Source of the DNA: UBA1366 sp047602575
GTDB taxonomy: Bacteria; Bacillota; Clostridia; Oscillospirales; Ruminococcaceae
Direction of reading: 5' to 3'
Assembly: GCA_047602575.1 (NCBI GenBank)
Contig: JASGGY010000007.1
Span: forward strand, 248,001-312,000
Length of the DNA: 64,000 nt
Position numbers and translations under genes: made by a program. Within the stretch, counting starts at the first letter, position 1. The number at the start of each line of letters is the position of its first letter. Below the pieces are notes generated by a model, which was not told the DNA's origin, did no database searches, and saw only the letters and a list, made by a program, of their open reading frames with translations. Shown piece after piece: positions 32,793 to 41,273 of this stretch.

Positions 32793-34100
32793 CACTTTGC
32801 CCTCCGGCGCTTTCTGAACAGAACCACGCCGCCCGCCGCCAGAACCGCAGCAGCCGCCGTTCCCAGCAGAATCACAGTTTTTTTGTGAAAACCGCCCGCG
32901 GATGCTGCGGCGAAAGTGCCGCGTTCGGTCGGGCTTAACACATACTGCGCAAAATCCGAAAGGCTGATCCGCGCATAGCCGCCGGAAACCACCGTCTGCG
33001 CAACCAGCTCGCCGGTTTGTGCGCGGTAGAAATAAAGCGTCTGTCCGTTTTCAAACGCATCCGAAACGCGGATATAGGTATCCGCCGCGGCGGGAAGCTT
33101 GCAGGCACTTTGAAAGGAAATGTACAGGCTGTTGTCGGGATATGCTTCGCCCTGCGCAGGCGGTACGCTTAAGATGTCCATGTTCGAAATCCAGATCCGG
33201 CGTGCCGGTCAGCTCCTTCCCGGAAAAGGTATAGGAATACCGCACAGTTCCCGTCACATCAAGCTTGCGGAAGGTCACATACTCTTCTTTTCCGAACACC
33301 GCCGCGAATTCCGGCTTGCCCTGAACGCCCGTCACAATTTCGCAGAAGCTGATCTGTCCTTTGTTGCTGTGGATGATCTGCGTCGCCGTCGTCGTGCGTG
33401 CGGTTTCGCTTGTACCCGAGCCGGTCGTCGTGCCGCTTTCGGAGGAGGGGGAAGTGCTTTGCGGTGTCGTCACAGCGGGACTTGTCTGCGTGCCGGTCGG
33501 GTCGGATTGCGGCTTTTGGCTGCCGGTCACGGTTTTGCCGGTGGTGGTGACTTTTGATACATGGATGGACGACGCCGGCTTTTCGGTTGCGGTTACCGTG
33601 GGGCTTGCGGTCGTGACGGTGGCAGAAGCCGGCTTTTTCTCAACGGTCACGTCTATGCGCGCCGTGGTTGAGGTGAATTGCCGCAGGGAAGCCGTGAGGG
33701 TGACGGTCGCTGTGCCCGCGCCGACGGCGGTGACGGTCACGGTGCCGTTGTTATACTGCGCATAAGCGACGGAGGAATTGCTCGTCGCCGCGTCAACAAC
33801 GGTGTAATAGGTCGTCTTTTCCAGCCCGCCGCAGGTGCATTCGCCGTCCGCGTTCAGGCAACCGTCGCCGCAGGTCTGTGGGCATTCCGCCATGCCGCAG
33901 CCCGGCAGCTGCTCCGAGCTTGACGGTGTCAGCGTCAGACCGACCGTGACCGATTCGCCCTCCCGCAGCGTCACGGAATCGCTCGCCGCTGCGATTTTCA
34001 CCTCGCCCCTGTCAAAATACGCACTGGCGTGAAAAACCGCAGGTACTGCCGGCAGCATGGCGGCAACAACAATCAGCGCGATTAATTTTCTCTGCTTCAA
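32792..34100 (-). pseudogene. Secreted membrane-anchored Ig-like protein gene with apparent +1 frameshift
   Basis: Two frames make one product. The first, from TTG 34100 after GGAGGGG, gives a signal peptide (LIALIVVAAMLPAVPAVFHA), a Cys-rich patch (CGMAECPQTCGDGCLNADG), a Big-type Ig domain ending TVTAVGAGTATVTLTAS, and a Thr/Ser/Pro-rich linker. Near 33184 the frame changes; the other frame continues with MDILSVPPAQGEA and ends with a membrane helix and RKRRRAK, the shape of a wall-spanning anchored protein without LPxTG. Deleting one base at the junction would give about 435 aa. Could be decay or a read error. Confidence 0.75.
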
Positions 34101-34118
34101 AACGATCCCCTCCACCCG

Positions 34119-35459
34119 TTAATCCAGATAAATATCCATCCTCACACAATCTCCGCCGGTTTCAATCCGGTATCCGCCGTATAGCCCGTCCCGGTTTCCC
34201 AGACAAGCGCAGAACGGCCCGCTGTGGTTTTTGATCACGCCGATCTCGGTATAAATCCCCAGATCGGCAAGCGCATTGTTGAGTTCATTATAAGCGACAT
34301 ATCCCACGCATTCGTGGTCATGCTCCGGCAGCAGGGGATAGCCGTTTTTCGCAAACGCAATCATCGGCACACTGCCGTGAATGACAAGTCCGTCGCGGTT
34401 GACAATGTTGTAATCCGCCTTGTCGCCGGTGAAGTAGCGCAGGTCGTCCACCTGCGTGTATTGCAGACCGTCGCGCCCGAAAAACGCCGCGCTGCCGGAA
34501 AAGTCGGTGATTTCAAGCTGGTTTGTCATCAGCCACGCAAGGCTGATGCCGGTAAAATAATCCTGCCACCCGCCCACGCCCATGCTCGGGAAAACCTTTG
34601 CGTCGCCGATGGTGCCGTAATACCCGCTGACGACCGCATCGGGATGCGCCTGCGCGAGCTGCTCAAGCGCCGCCGTCGTGAATGTTTTTGTCTGGAGCGC
34701 CCCAAGATACTCCGAGCCTTTTTTGTAGACGTTGACGGTAAAGGTCTTATCCAGACTCTGGTCATACGGGCTGCGGTTGTGGTAAAGATAGTCCGGATCA
34801 GCCGGCGGGTTTTCGCCGATGATGAGTTTCGTCAGCGCGCCGAGCTGATAATCGCGCCCGCCAGCGCTGAGCTTTAAGTACAGTGGGCCTTGCGTTGTCG
34901 AAGCGGCATTGAGCGGTGTGAAATCCTCCGAAAACGCAATCAGCGACGCGCCTGCATCAATGTCGGAAGCCTTGACTGTCACGGTGTCGCCGCCGCCATA
35001 AAAGGAAAGATAAGCATCGCCGCCCAGATCCGCACCGCACAGCGCCAGAAAGTGCATCAGATTGACCCCGCAGAACGTGTGCGCCCCGTCGCTTAAAATC
35101 ACCGGCAGCCCGCGGCTGTTGAGCGTTTCATACTGAAACGAAAGCCTGCAGAGCGATTCCAGATCGCTCACGCTGTAAAGCTGCTGCTGCGGCATCGCCG
35201 TGCCGGTCACGGTGAGCACGGTAAAAAGCTCGTCGGCATCCGTGTGAAACGCTTGGGTGAAATGCACCTCGTCCGCGGTCGGCGTTCTGTCCGGCGCAAC
35301 CGAAACGCGGTTCATTTCGCCCTCCTCATGCTCCACCTTGCTCTGCGCCATCGAAGCGCTCTGCGCGGTTTCCTCTGCTTTTCCGGAACAAGAACACATC
35401 AGCAAAAGCATCGCACAAGCCGACACGGCGGCTGTTTTCTGAAGTGTCAGTCTGCGCAT
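34119..35459 (-). CDS. Lipoprotein with two SUOX/molybdopterin-like fold regions
   Basis: A 446-aa lipoprotein: signal peptide ending LLLMCSC, Cys about 24. Two regions (about 65-205 and 215-420) each show the order seen in sulfite-oxidase-like molybdopterin-binding folds and their secreted derivatives: a strand, an S-x-x-D-L-E helix (YSVSDLESL), a GVNLMHFLALCGAD-type 'Gxx L' helix, and a GPLYLKLSAGG strand. The catalytic Cys of true enzymes is not obvious, so it may bind a ligand rather than catalyse. GGAGGCATTCTAT precedes ATG 35459. Assignment by pattern only. Confidence 0.65.
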   Translation of the reverse strand: MRRLTLQKTAAVSACAMLLLMCSCSGKAEETAQSASMAQSKVEHEEGEMNRVSVAPDRTPTADEVHFTQAFHTDADELFTVLTVTGTAMPQQQLYSVSDLESLCRLSFQYETLNSRGLPVILSDGAHTFCGVNLMHFLALCGADLGGDAYLSFYGGGDTVTVKASDIDAGASLIAFSEDFTPLNAASTTQGPLYLKLSAGGRDYQLGALTKLIIGENPPADPDYLYHNRSPYDQSLDKTFTVNVYKKGSEYLGALQTKTFTTAALEQLAQAHPDAVVSGYYGTIGDAKVFPSMGVGGWQDYFTGISLAWLMTNQLEITDFSGSAAFFGRDGLQYTQVDDLRYFTGDKADYNIVNRDGLVIHGSVPMIAFAKNGYPLLPEHDHECVGYVAYNELNNALADLGIYTEIGVIKNHSGPFCACLGNRDGLYGGYRIETGGDCVRMDIYLD

Positions 35460-35471
35460 ATAGAATGCCTC

Positions 35472-36257
35472 CTATCCGATCAATTCGCCGTCCAGCTTTT
35501 TGTAAAGATACACCGATAATGCGATTTCGCTGTCCGACGGATCGGCAAGGCTTTCGATCCGGATGCCGTCATTCTCGCAGGTAAAGCGGTAAAGCGAGCC
35601 GTAGTAATTGTTCAGCGTGTCCGCGATGATCTGCGCCGTACCGGCAGTATCCTCGGATAAAAAATCATGCCCGTGGACTGCGCAGGCTCCGTCAAGAACC
35701 TCGCCCCCATTGGCATCTGACTGCGGCGCAGTTCCGTGGTCGGTCAGCTTCACCCACGCAATGCTCCTGATATTCCATTTTGAAAGAACCACCGCCTGCG
35801 TTCCGCCGTCCGCCGGTGTGCTGCGGATTGTCACGCCGGAGGGGATGATGCACGCCGCAGTGAACGCTTTTGCGGCATAATCGCCGCTTTCGTCCGTGAC
35901 AAGGGGGATGGATTCGTCCGCGGCGGTAAGCTCGAGCTTGCCGGTGCTGACGGAATTGACTTGAACCGTCAACCCTACGGTCGTGTCGTCCTCCTGCTTG
36001 CAGGTGATCTGTTCGGGTTTCACCCGATTGCCGGAAATGGTGAGCTTCACGCTTTCTAGATCATCGCGGTCGTCGGAAACCTTCACGACGCGGTCGAATT
36101 TCAATTCGAGCAGGACATACTGTTTGTCCTCCGCGCCGGCGTTGTACGACGAAATCGTATAGTCCGTGACGACCGGCGAGTGTTCCTCTGAAAGCGCCGG
36201 CTTACAGGAAACAAGCAGCGCCAGCATGAGGACCGCCGGAAGCATTCTCTTTCGCAA
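35472..36257 (-). CDS. Lipoprotein with two beta domains shared with the large surface protein
   Basis: A 261-aa lipoprotein. TTG 36257 is chosen because GGAGGTGGGG precedes it and it gives a basic n-region (MRKR) before LALLVSC (lipobox). Two beta-rich domains follow (about 30-130 and 140-261). The second contains AVHGHDFLSEDTAGTA and LNNYYGSLYRFTCENDG, and aligns in pattern with the HFHMYLTMTATDF region of the 985-aa protein at the other end of the operon. Function unknown. First gene of the minus-strand operon. Confidence 0.75.
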   Translation of the reverse strand: MRKRMLPAVLMLALLVSCKPALSEEHSPVVTDYTISSYNAGAEDKQYVLLELKFDRVVKVSDDRDDLESVKLTISGNRVKPEQITCKQEDDTTVGLTVQVNSVSTGKLELTAADESIPLVTDESGDYAAKAFTAACIIPSGVTIRSTPADGGTQAVVLSKWNIRSIAWVKLTDHGTAPQSDANGGEVLDGACAVHGHDFLSEDTAGTAQIIADTLNNYYGSLYRFTCENDGIRIESLADPSDSEIALSVYLYKKLDGELIG

Positions 36258-36290
36258 TCACACCCCACCTCCTCACGATAAAACGAAATC

Positions 36291-36334
36291 AAACAGTATG
36301 AAACGATGAGTAGATGACACGTTAAATACTGTTT
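36291..36334. promoter_or_regulatory. Operator-like dyad upstream of the nine-gene operon
   Basis: AAACAGTAT (36291-36299) and ATACTGTTT (36326-36334) are perfect inverted 9-mers 26 bp apart, 34-77 bp upstream of the first start codon of the minus-strand operon. Position fits a regulator binding site. Confidence 0.4.
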
Positions 36335-36516
36335 GTTTATGTTTCATATCCTTATTTTACGCTTTTCCGAAAAAGGAAACAATACATCAAGCGATAGATT
36401 TCTTCTGTGCGTACCCTGCGATTCTTAGGACTTTCGCACAAATACGGTTGTTTTCGGGCAACCAATCGGCTTTTGGCGAAGCTTGCCAGAAAACGCAATT
36501 GTGCACAAACCGGGGC

Positions 36517-36545
36517 TGGACAAACAGGCGGAAATCTGGTATAAT
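36517..36545 (+). promoter_or_regulatory. Sigma-A promoter for the histidine phosphatase gene
   Basis: TGGACA and TATAAT with 17-bp spacing, 50 bp upstream of the start codon. Confidence 0.8.
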
Positions 36546-36594
36546 CAAAGTATCCGTAAAGCCGGCGCAATCGCCGACACGAAAGGAATGCTCT

Positions 36595-37233
36595 ATGTCC
36601 ACAACGCCCACAACCATCCACCTCATCCGCCACGCGGAGGCGCTCGGCAACGTCCTGCATATTTTACAGGGGAGAACCGACTGCCCGCTGTCGGAAAACG
36701 GCTACGCACAGCTTGAGAAGCTCAAAACGCGTTTTAAGGCGGGCGAGCTGACTGCGATTTACACCAGCCCCCTGATCCGCGCGGCGGAAACGGCAAAAGC
36801 GGTGAACGCGCACCAGCATTTACCCCTCATCACCGAGCCGGATCTGATTGAAATCGACGGCGGCTTGTTTGACGGGCTGCCGATCAAGCAGCTTGCCGCC
36901 GAGTATCCCGCTGAAATCGCCGTCTGGGACGAAGCGCACCACCTCTTTCAGGCACCGGGCGGGGAGTCTATGCGCGATGTGTTCGACCGCATGAAGCATA
37001 CCATGCTGAAAATCGCCGCCGAAAACGAGGGCGGCACGGTCGCCGTGGTTTCCCACGGCTGCGCGATCCGCAATTTCCTCTGCTTTGCCTACGGGCTGCC
37101 TTTTGAGGAAATCAGCACCCTCGGCTGGGTGAGCAATACGTCCGTGACGACAGTGGTGTTCGATGGGCTGAACCCGACAGTGACGGTGTTCAACGACATT
37201 TCGCATCTTGGCGAGGTTACGGTATTACATTAG
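36595..37233 (+). CDS. Histidine phosphatase family (phosphoglycerate-mutase-like) protein
   Basis: A 212-aa phosphatase. The catalytic motif is LIRHAEALGN near the N-terminus (RHG-type), with IYTSPLIRAAETA and VVSHGCAIRNF supplying the other phosphate-pocket residues and second His. GAAAGGA precedes ATG 36595. The family covers cofactor-dependent mutases and broad phosphatases; the length and lack of mutase-specific insertions favour a phosphatase. The next gene, ruvX, is 14 bases downstream. Confidence 0.88.
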   Translation: MSTTPTTIHLIRHAEALGNVLHILQGRTDCPLSENGYAQLEKLKTRFKAGELTAIYTSPLIRAAETAKAVNAHQHLPLITEPDLIEIDGGLFDGLPIKQLAAEYPAEIAVWDEAHHLFQAPGGESMRDVFDRMKHTMLKIAAENEGGTVAVVSHGCAIRNFLCFAYGLPFEEISTLGWVSNTSVTTVVFDGLNPTVTVFNDISHLGEVTVLH

Positions 37234-37247
37234 AAAACGGTGAAAAT

Positions 37248-37688
37248 ATGAAAATAATGGCAGTTGATTTTGGCGACGCGCGCACGGGGCTTGCCGTGTG
37301 CGACCGGACGGAGTTTCTCGCGTCGCCCGTGGGTGTGGTCGAGGAACGCAATTTTGAGCTTGCCGCGATGAAGGTCGCGCACATGGCAAAGGAATACGAG
37401 GTCGGCGAAATCGTCGTCGGCTTACCCCTGAACATGAACGGCAGCCGCGGCCCGCGCGCGGAGAAATGCGAGCGCTTCGCGACACTTGTCAACGAGCTGA
37501 CTGATATTCCCGTCAATCTCTGGGACGAGCGCTCGACGACGGTATCCGCCCACGGCTACCTCAACCAGACGAATGTCCGCGGAAAAAAGCGCAAGGAAAT
37601 CGTGGACGCGGTCGCCGCGGTGATAATCCTCGAGGGCTATCTTGCGTTTCGGCGCAACAAAGCTTCAAAGCCACAACCTGATCAGTAA
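37248..37688 (+). CDS. ruvX: RuvX/YqgF Holliday-junction resolvase-like nuclease
   Basis: A 146-aa RNase H-fold protein. The N-terminal VDFGDARTGLAV carries the first catalytic Asp, GLPLNMNGSRGPRA is the family signature, and WDERSTTVSA and a late DAVAAVIILEGYL complete the active site. YqgF proteins act in 16S rRNA 5' maturation and are also called putative resolvases. Full length. Confidence 0.93.
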   Translation: MKIMAVDFGDARTGLAVCDRTEFLASPVGVVEERNFELAAMKVAHMAKEYEVGEIVVGLPLNMNGSRGPRAEKCERFATLVNELTDIPVNLWDERSTTVSAHGYLNQTNVRGKKRKEIVDAVAAVIILEGYLAFRRNKASKPQPDQ

Positions 37689-37723
37689 CTTATTCCGACC
37701 GGCTGAAACCAGACGGTTTTTTG

Positions 37724-37752
37724 TTGACATCATGCACCTGTCATGGTATAAT
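37724..37752 (+). promoter_or_regulatory. Consensus sigma-A promoter upstream of the GNAT gene
   Basis: TTGACA and TATAAT with 17-bp spacing, a perfect consensus match, about 122 bp upstream of the GNAT start and 47 bp upstream of the small ORF at 37799. Confidence 0.92.
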
Positions 37753-37798
37753 CAACATGGCATTTATGCCGAATTTTATGAGGAAGGAGGACATTTTT

Positions 37799-37843
37799 AT
37801 GAAACACAACCACACACAGCCGAGGAGGATTCAGAAAAACTGA
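37799..37843 (+). CDS. Possible 14-aa leader peptide
   Basis: A 14-codon ORF (MKHNHTQPRRIQKN) with a strong AAGGAGG 8 bases upstream, located between a consensus promoter and the GNAT gene, which has its own AAGGAGG. Three basic and two His residues; no resemblance to an amino-acid attenuator run. It is likely translated given the site, but function is unknown. Confidence 0.4.
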   Translation: MKHNHTQPRRIQKN

Positions 37844-37873
37844 TCTTCCACGGCAAAACCCAAGGAGGATTTT

Positions 37874-38503
37874 ATGTTAATAGAAACAAACCGCCTGCTC
37901 GTACGCAGCTTGTGCGAGAGCGACGCGGACGCGCTTTGGGCGGTGAAAACCGATCCGATGGTGATGAAATTCTGTCAGAATTATCTGGAGTACGGACTCA
38001 GGCGCGAGCAGACGTTGGACTATGTCCGGAATTTCATACGGTATGAAGCACAGGGCGATTGGGATACGTGGCGTTGCTATGCCGTCGCAGACAAGGAGAC
38101 CGGAGAGGTGATGGGTACACTGTCCTTCGGCAAACAGCCGATGCTGCACGAATACGCACTGGGCTGGGAGCTGATGGAGCGCTTTACGAAAAAAGGCTAC
38201 GCATCTGAAGCCGCGGAAGCGTTCGCGGAGTGGTTCTGCCGCGAAAACAACGTGGATTATCTGATCGTGGTGATGGATGTGGATAACCCCGCGTCCTATC
38301 GCAGCGCACAGAAATGCGGCTTTCGGCTATTTGAAAGGCGCACCATTTATAATCATCGTTATCAGGATTACTGTGACTATTATTACTTCCGCCGGTACTA
38401 TTCCGGCTCAGCAATCACCAATCGTTTCTACGGCGACGAACCCTATGAAGGACGTAGCGGGGATGAAATTGACCACGCGTATCAGATGCCGTTTGAAGTT
38501 TAA
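37874..38503 (+). CDS. GNAT family N-acetyltransferase (RimJ/RimL-like)
   Basis: A 209-aa acetyltransferase of the RimJ/RimL type. It starts IETNRLLVRSLCESDADAL, has YALGWELMERFTKKGYASEA for acetyl-CoA binding, then VDNPASYRSAQKCGFR. A Tyr/Arg-rich C-terminal tail of about 45 residues extends beyond the usual domain. AAGGAGG precedes the ATG. Confidence 0.88.
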   Translation: MLIETNRLLVRSLCESDADALWAVKTDPMVMKFCQNYLEYGLRREQTLDYVRNFIRYEAQGDWDTWRCYAVADKETGEVMGTLSFGKQPMLHEYALGWELMERFTKKGYASEAAEAFAEWFCRENNVDYLIVVMDVDNPASYRSAQKCGFRLFERRTIYNHRYQDYCDYYYFRRYYSGSAITNRFYGDEPYEGRSGDEIDHAYQMPFEV

Positions 38504-38561
38504 CATTTCATTATAACTTTCATCGTGCATTTATGTATTAAAAAAATACGGAGGGATATCA

Positions 38562-38927
38562 ATGGAATTCATTCAATCAACAGATATCGCGGCTTTGACC
38601 AATCCGGGTGTGGTGTCGCGACAACTGCTCAACCCTGATAATTCGACCAGCACAAGAGTCACCATCACGGAAGTTCATCTGGAAGCCGGTGCGTGTCAAC
38701 CCAGACATACCCATGATGCCTCCGAACAAATCTGGTATGCGCTCAAGGGCAGCGGAACGCTCCTGCTTTCCGGCGATGAAGAAAAAGCCTTTCATGCCGG
38801 CGAAGTCGTCCGCTTTGCGGATCGCGACGTGCATGGCTTGTTCAACAACGGCAGCGAAGAATTTGTTTATCTTTCCGTCACCGCACCGCCGATTCATTTC
38901 GGCTATGCGTATCAGGAAAAGCGGTAA
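38562..38927 (+). CDS. Cupin-domain protein
   Basis: A 121-aa single-domain cupin. Motif 1 residues appear in QPRHTHDASEQIWYALKGSG (two His and a Glu as metal ligands), and motif 2 in FHAGEVVRFADRDVHGLFN. Small cupins of this type bind a metal and have varied roles; the substrate is unknown. GGAGGGATATCA precedes the ATG. Confidence 0.85.
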   Translation: MEFIQSTDIAALTNPGVVSRQLLNPDNSTSTRVTITEVHLEAGACQPRHTHDASEQIWYALKGSGTLLLSGDEEKAFHAGEVVRFADRDVHGLFNNGSEEFVYLSVTAPPIHFGYAYQEKR

Positions 38928-39254
38928 CAATTTTCACCCGCTTTAAATCCATCGATACACAAAAATCCTCTTGAAAGACATCCGTCTGCCAAGAGGATTT
39001 TTATTTAGAATCAATCACCGCTATGTATTCGTTTCAAATATATTTGTTGCAGTGTAAGTACGATGTGTCCTGAAAGTCAGACTGAAGAAAAAGCATACGC
39101 TTGCTTTTCGAGTGCCTCTCTGGGGTCACAAACCAGTAGACAAGCGCAAATTGGCAAAGAAAATCAAAGTATAAACCCTAAAACAATGGGTTTTCAAAGG
39201 GTACTTGTACCCTTTGGTGGGAGGTGTCGGAGGGTGAAACCCTCTGACTAGGGT
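38928..39254. other. Convergent intergenic region between cupin gene and trpA
   Basis: A 327-bp gap holding the cupin terminator and copy 1 of the structured repeat. The short open frame at 39063-39251 lies mostly within the repeat and is not considered a gene. Confidence 0.6.
38962..39006 (+). terminator. Intrinsic terminator after the cupin gene
   Basis: AAATCCTCTTG pairs with CAAGAGGATTT, followed by TTATTT. Confidence 0.85.
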
Positions 39255-39264
39255 TTATCTACAG
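39125..39264 (+). repeat. Dispersed structured repeat, copy 1
   Basis: About 140 bp similar to 58333-58480. It contains GGCAAAGAAAATCAAAGTAT, then hairpins AAACCC/GGGTTT, AAAGGGTAC/GTACCCTTT and GGAGGGT/ACCCTCT. An outer stem ATAAACCCTA (39171-39180) with TAGGGTTTAT (39249-39258) could enclose them. The 3' end supplies the trpA stop codon. Confidence 0.8.
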
Positions 39265-40058
39265 TCTGACGTGTCCAGCGCGTTTCTCAATGTTTTCACC
39301 AGCGCACCCACAGGCGAGAAATCCCCGTCCCTGCATTCCCGCGCGGTGCGGACGACCGCACTGCCCACAATTACGCCGTCACAGTAGCCCGCCATGCGCC
39401 GCGCCTGTTCCGGTGAGGAAATGCCGAAGCCCACACAAGCGGGGCAGGCAACATGGGTTTTGATGTTGTCGAAAAATCGGTCAAAGTCGGTGGAAAACGC
39501 ACTCCGCTCGCCGGTCACACCGAGGGAGGATACGCAGTAGAGAAAGCCCCTGCTGTTCGCCGAGATTTCCGCAATGCGGTTTTCGGAAGTGGGGGAAACG
39601 AGATTGATGTTGCGCACATCGTATTTTTCCGCCGTGGGCAGAAGCTCGTCGCGCTCTTCATAGGGGAGGTCGGGCACGATTACCCCGTCCACACCGTTTT
39701 TCTTGCACAGCGCGAAAAATTTCTCTGTGCCGTAAACAAAAATCGTGTTCACATACATCATCAGCAACAGCGGTGCGTCGGTTTTCGTCCGCAGGCTTTT
39801 CACAATCGCGAAAATCCCGTCGAGCGTCGTCCCGCGGGCGAGTGCGTCGAGCGAAGCCGCCTGAATCACGCTGCCCTCCGCAATCGGGTCGGAGAACGGC
39901 ACACCGATTTCTACGATGTCAGCACCATTTTCGAGCATCTCCAGCACGATTTTTTCCGTCGCCGCGAGGGACGGCGTTCCCGCTGTCATAAAAGTCACCA
40001 GCGCCTTTTTCTTCTCCGCCGCCAGCCGCGCAAAGCACGTGTCAATTCTATTGTTCAT
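39255..40058 (-). CDS. trpA: Tryptophan synthase alpha chain
   Basis: A 267-aa TIM-barrel enzyme releasing indole from indole-3-glycerol phosphate. Visible: VTFMTAGTPSL, the catalytic Glu in ADIVEIGVPFSDPIAEGSVIQ (split in text as IVEIGVPFSDP), VPDLPYEE, and GFGISSPEQAR. The start overlaps the end of trpB by 11 bases. Its last codons run into the dispersed repeat. Final gene of the trp operon. Confidence 0.96.
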   Translation of the reverse strand: MNNRIDTCFARLAAEKKKALVTFMTAGTPSLAATEKIVLEMLENGADIVEIGVPFSDPIAEGSVIQAASLDALARGTTLDGIFAIVKSLRTKTDAPLLLMMYVNTIFVYGTEKFFALCKKNGVDGVIVPDLPYEERDELLPTAEKYDVRNINLVSPTSENRIAEISANSRGFLYCVSSLGVTGERSAFSTDFDRFFDNIKTHVACPACVGFGISSPEQARRMAGYCDGVIVGSAVVRTARECRDGDFSPVGALVKTLRNALDTSDCR

Positions 40059-41250
40059 TCAGATCGACCTCCCTGTATCTTGCCACGGAATACACGTCCT
40101 TGTCGCCGCGTCCGGACAGGTTGATGACAAGAATCTGCTTCGGCTGCATCTTCGGCGCAATGGTCAGCGCCGCCGCCACCGCGTGGGCAGACTCAATCGC
40201 CGGAATAATACCCTCGGTTTTCGACAGATACTCAAACGCGCAAACCGCTTCCTCGTCGGTAATATCCACATAGTCCGCGCGCTTGATGGCGTTAAGATAA
40301 GCGTGTTCCGGTCCGATACCGGGATAATCCAGCCCCGCTGATATGGAATAAACCGGATCAATCTGCCCGTATTCGTTTTGCAGAAACAGCGACTTCATGC
40401 CGTGGAAAATGCCGGTCGAGCCTTTTGTGATCGTCGCCGCATGGTCGGGCGTGTCAATGCCGCGCCCCGCCGCCTCCGCGCCCACGAGCCGGACGCTTTC
40501 GTCGCAGATAAAGTCATAGAAAGCACCCATCGCGTTCGACCCGCCGCCCACACAAGCCACCACGCAGTCGGGCAGCTTCCCCTCGCGCGCCAGCAGCTGC
40601 GCCTTGGTTTCTTCGCCGATGATTTTCTGGAAATCCCGCACCATCTGCGGGTAGGGGTGGGGACCCATCACCGAGCCGATGCAGTAATACGTCGTGTCGA
40701 TGTTTGAACACCAGTCGCGGAACGCCTCGTTGATCGCGTCCTTGAGCGTCGCCGTGCCCGATTCCACCGGCACGACCTTTGCCCCGAGCAGGTTCATGCG
40801 GTAAACGTTGAGCGATTGCCGCCGCGTGTCCTCCGCGCCCATATACACGCAGCATTCCATCCCGAACAGCGCGCAGACCGTCGCCGTCGCCACTCCGTGC
40901 TGCCCCGCGCCCGTTTCCGCGATGATGCGCTTTTTGCCCATTTTCGACGCAAGCAGAATTTGCCCCAGCACATTGTTAATCTTGTGCGAACCGGTGTGGT
41001 TTAAGTCCTCGCGCTTGAGGTAAATCTTCGCCCCGCCTAAGTCTTTTGTCATCTTTTCCGCATAATAAAGCATACTCGGACGCCCTGCGTAGTCGCGGTA
41101 TAATGTTTCCAATTCCGCGCGAAAATCCGCGTCCTGCGCGTAATGCGCATACGCTTCCTCCACCTCGCGCACCGCGTTCATCACCGTTTCCGGCACATAC
41201 TGCCCGCCGAAATCGCCGAACCGCCCCTTATGCGTATTCTCTCCGTCCAT
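40048..41250 (-). CDS. trpB: Tryptophan synthase beta chain
   Basis: A 400-aa PLP enzyme joining indole and serine. The PLP lysine is in NHTGSHKINN; AETGAGQHGVATA and CVGGGSNAMG are also present. ATG 41250 follows AAGGAAGGA; the open frame upstream overlaps trpF. It forms the alpha2-beta2 complex with TrpA. Confidence 0.97.
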   Translation of the reverse strand: MDGENTHKGRFGDFGGQYVPETVMNAVREVEEAYAHYAQDADFRAELETLYRDYAGRPSMLYYAEKMTKDLGGAKIYLKREDLNHTGSHKINNVLGQILLASKMGKKRIIAETGAGQHGVATATVCALFGMECCVYMGAEDTRRQSLNVYRMNLLGAKVVPVESGTATLKDAINEAFRDWCSNIDTTYYCIGSVMGPHPYPQMVRDFQKIIGEETKAQLLAREGKLPDCVVACVGGGSNAMGAFYDFICDESVRLVGAEAAGRGIDTPDHAATITKGSTGIFHGMKSLFLQNEYGQIDPVYSISAGLDYPGIGPEHAYLNAIKRADYVDITDEEAVCAFEYLSKTEGIIPAIESAHAVAAALTIAPKMQPKQILVINLSGRGDKDVYSVARYREVDLNEQ

Positions 41251-41273
41251 GGTATCCTTCCTTTCGATTCTCA

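Larger units (their letters stand above)
36258..36594. other. Divergent promoter region between the lipoprotein operon and the phosphatase gene
   Basis: A 337-bp gap without a gene. It contains the AAACAGTAT/ATACTGTTT dyad near the minus-strand operon start and a sigma-A promoter for the plus strand. The middle part (36360-36510) shows nothing recognisable. Confidence 0.6.

Noticed and set aside
32592..32795. Programmed frameshift in the ABC ATPase
   Set aside because: There is no slippery heptamer or stimulatory structure at the junction, and the shift lies in an essential motif; an error or inactivation is simpler.
39063..39251. 62-aa open frame between the cupin gene and trpA
   Set aside because: Most of it is the dispersed structured repeat, and copy 2 does not preserve the frame.
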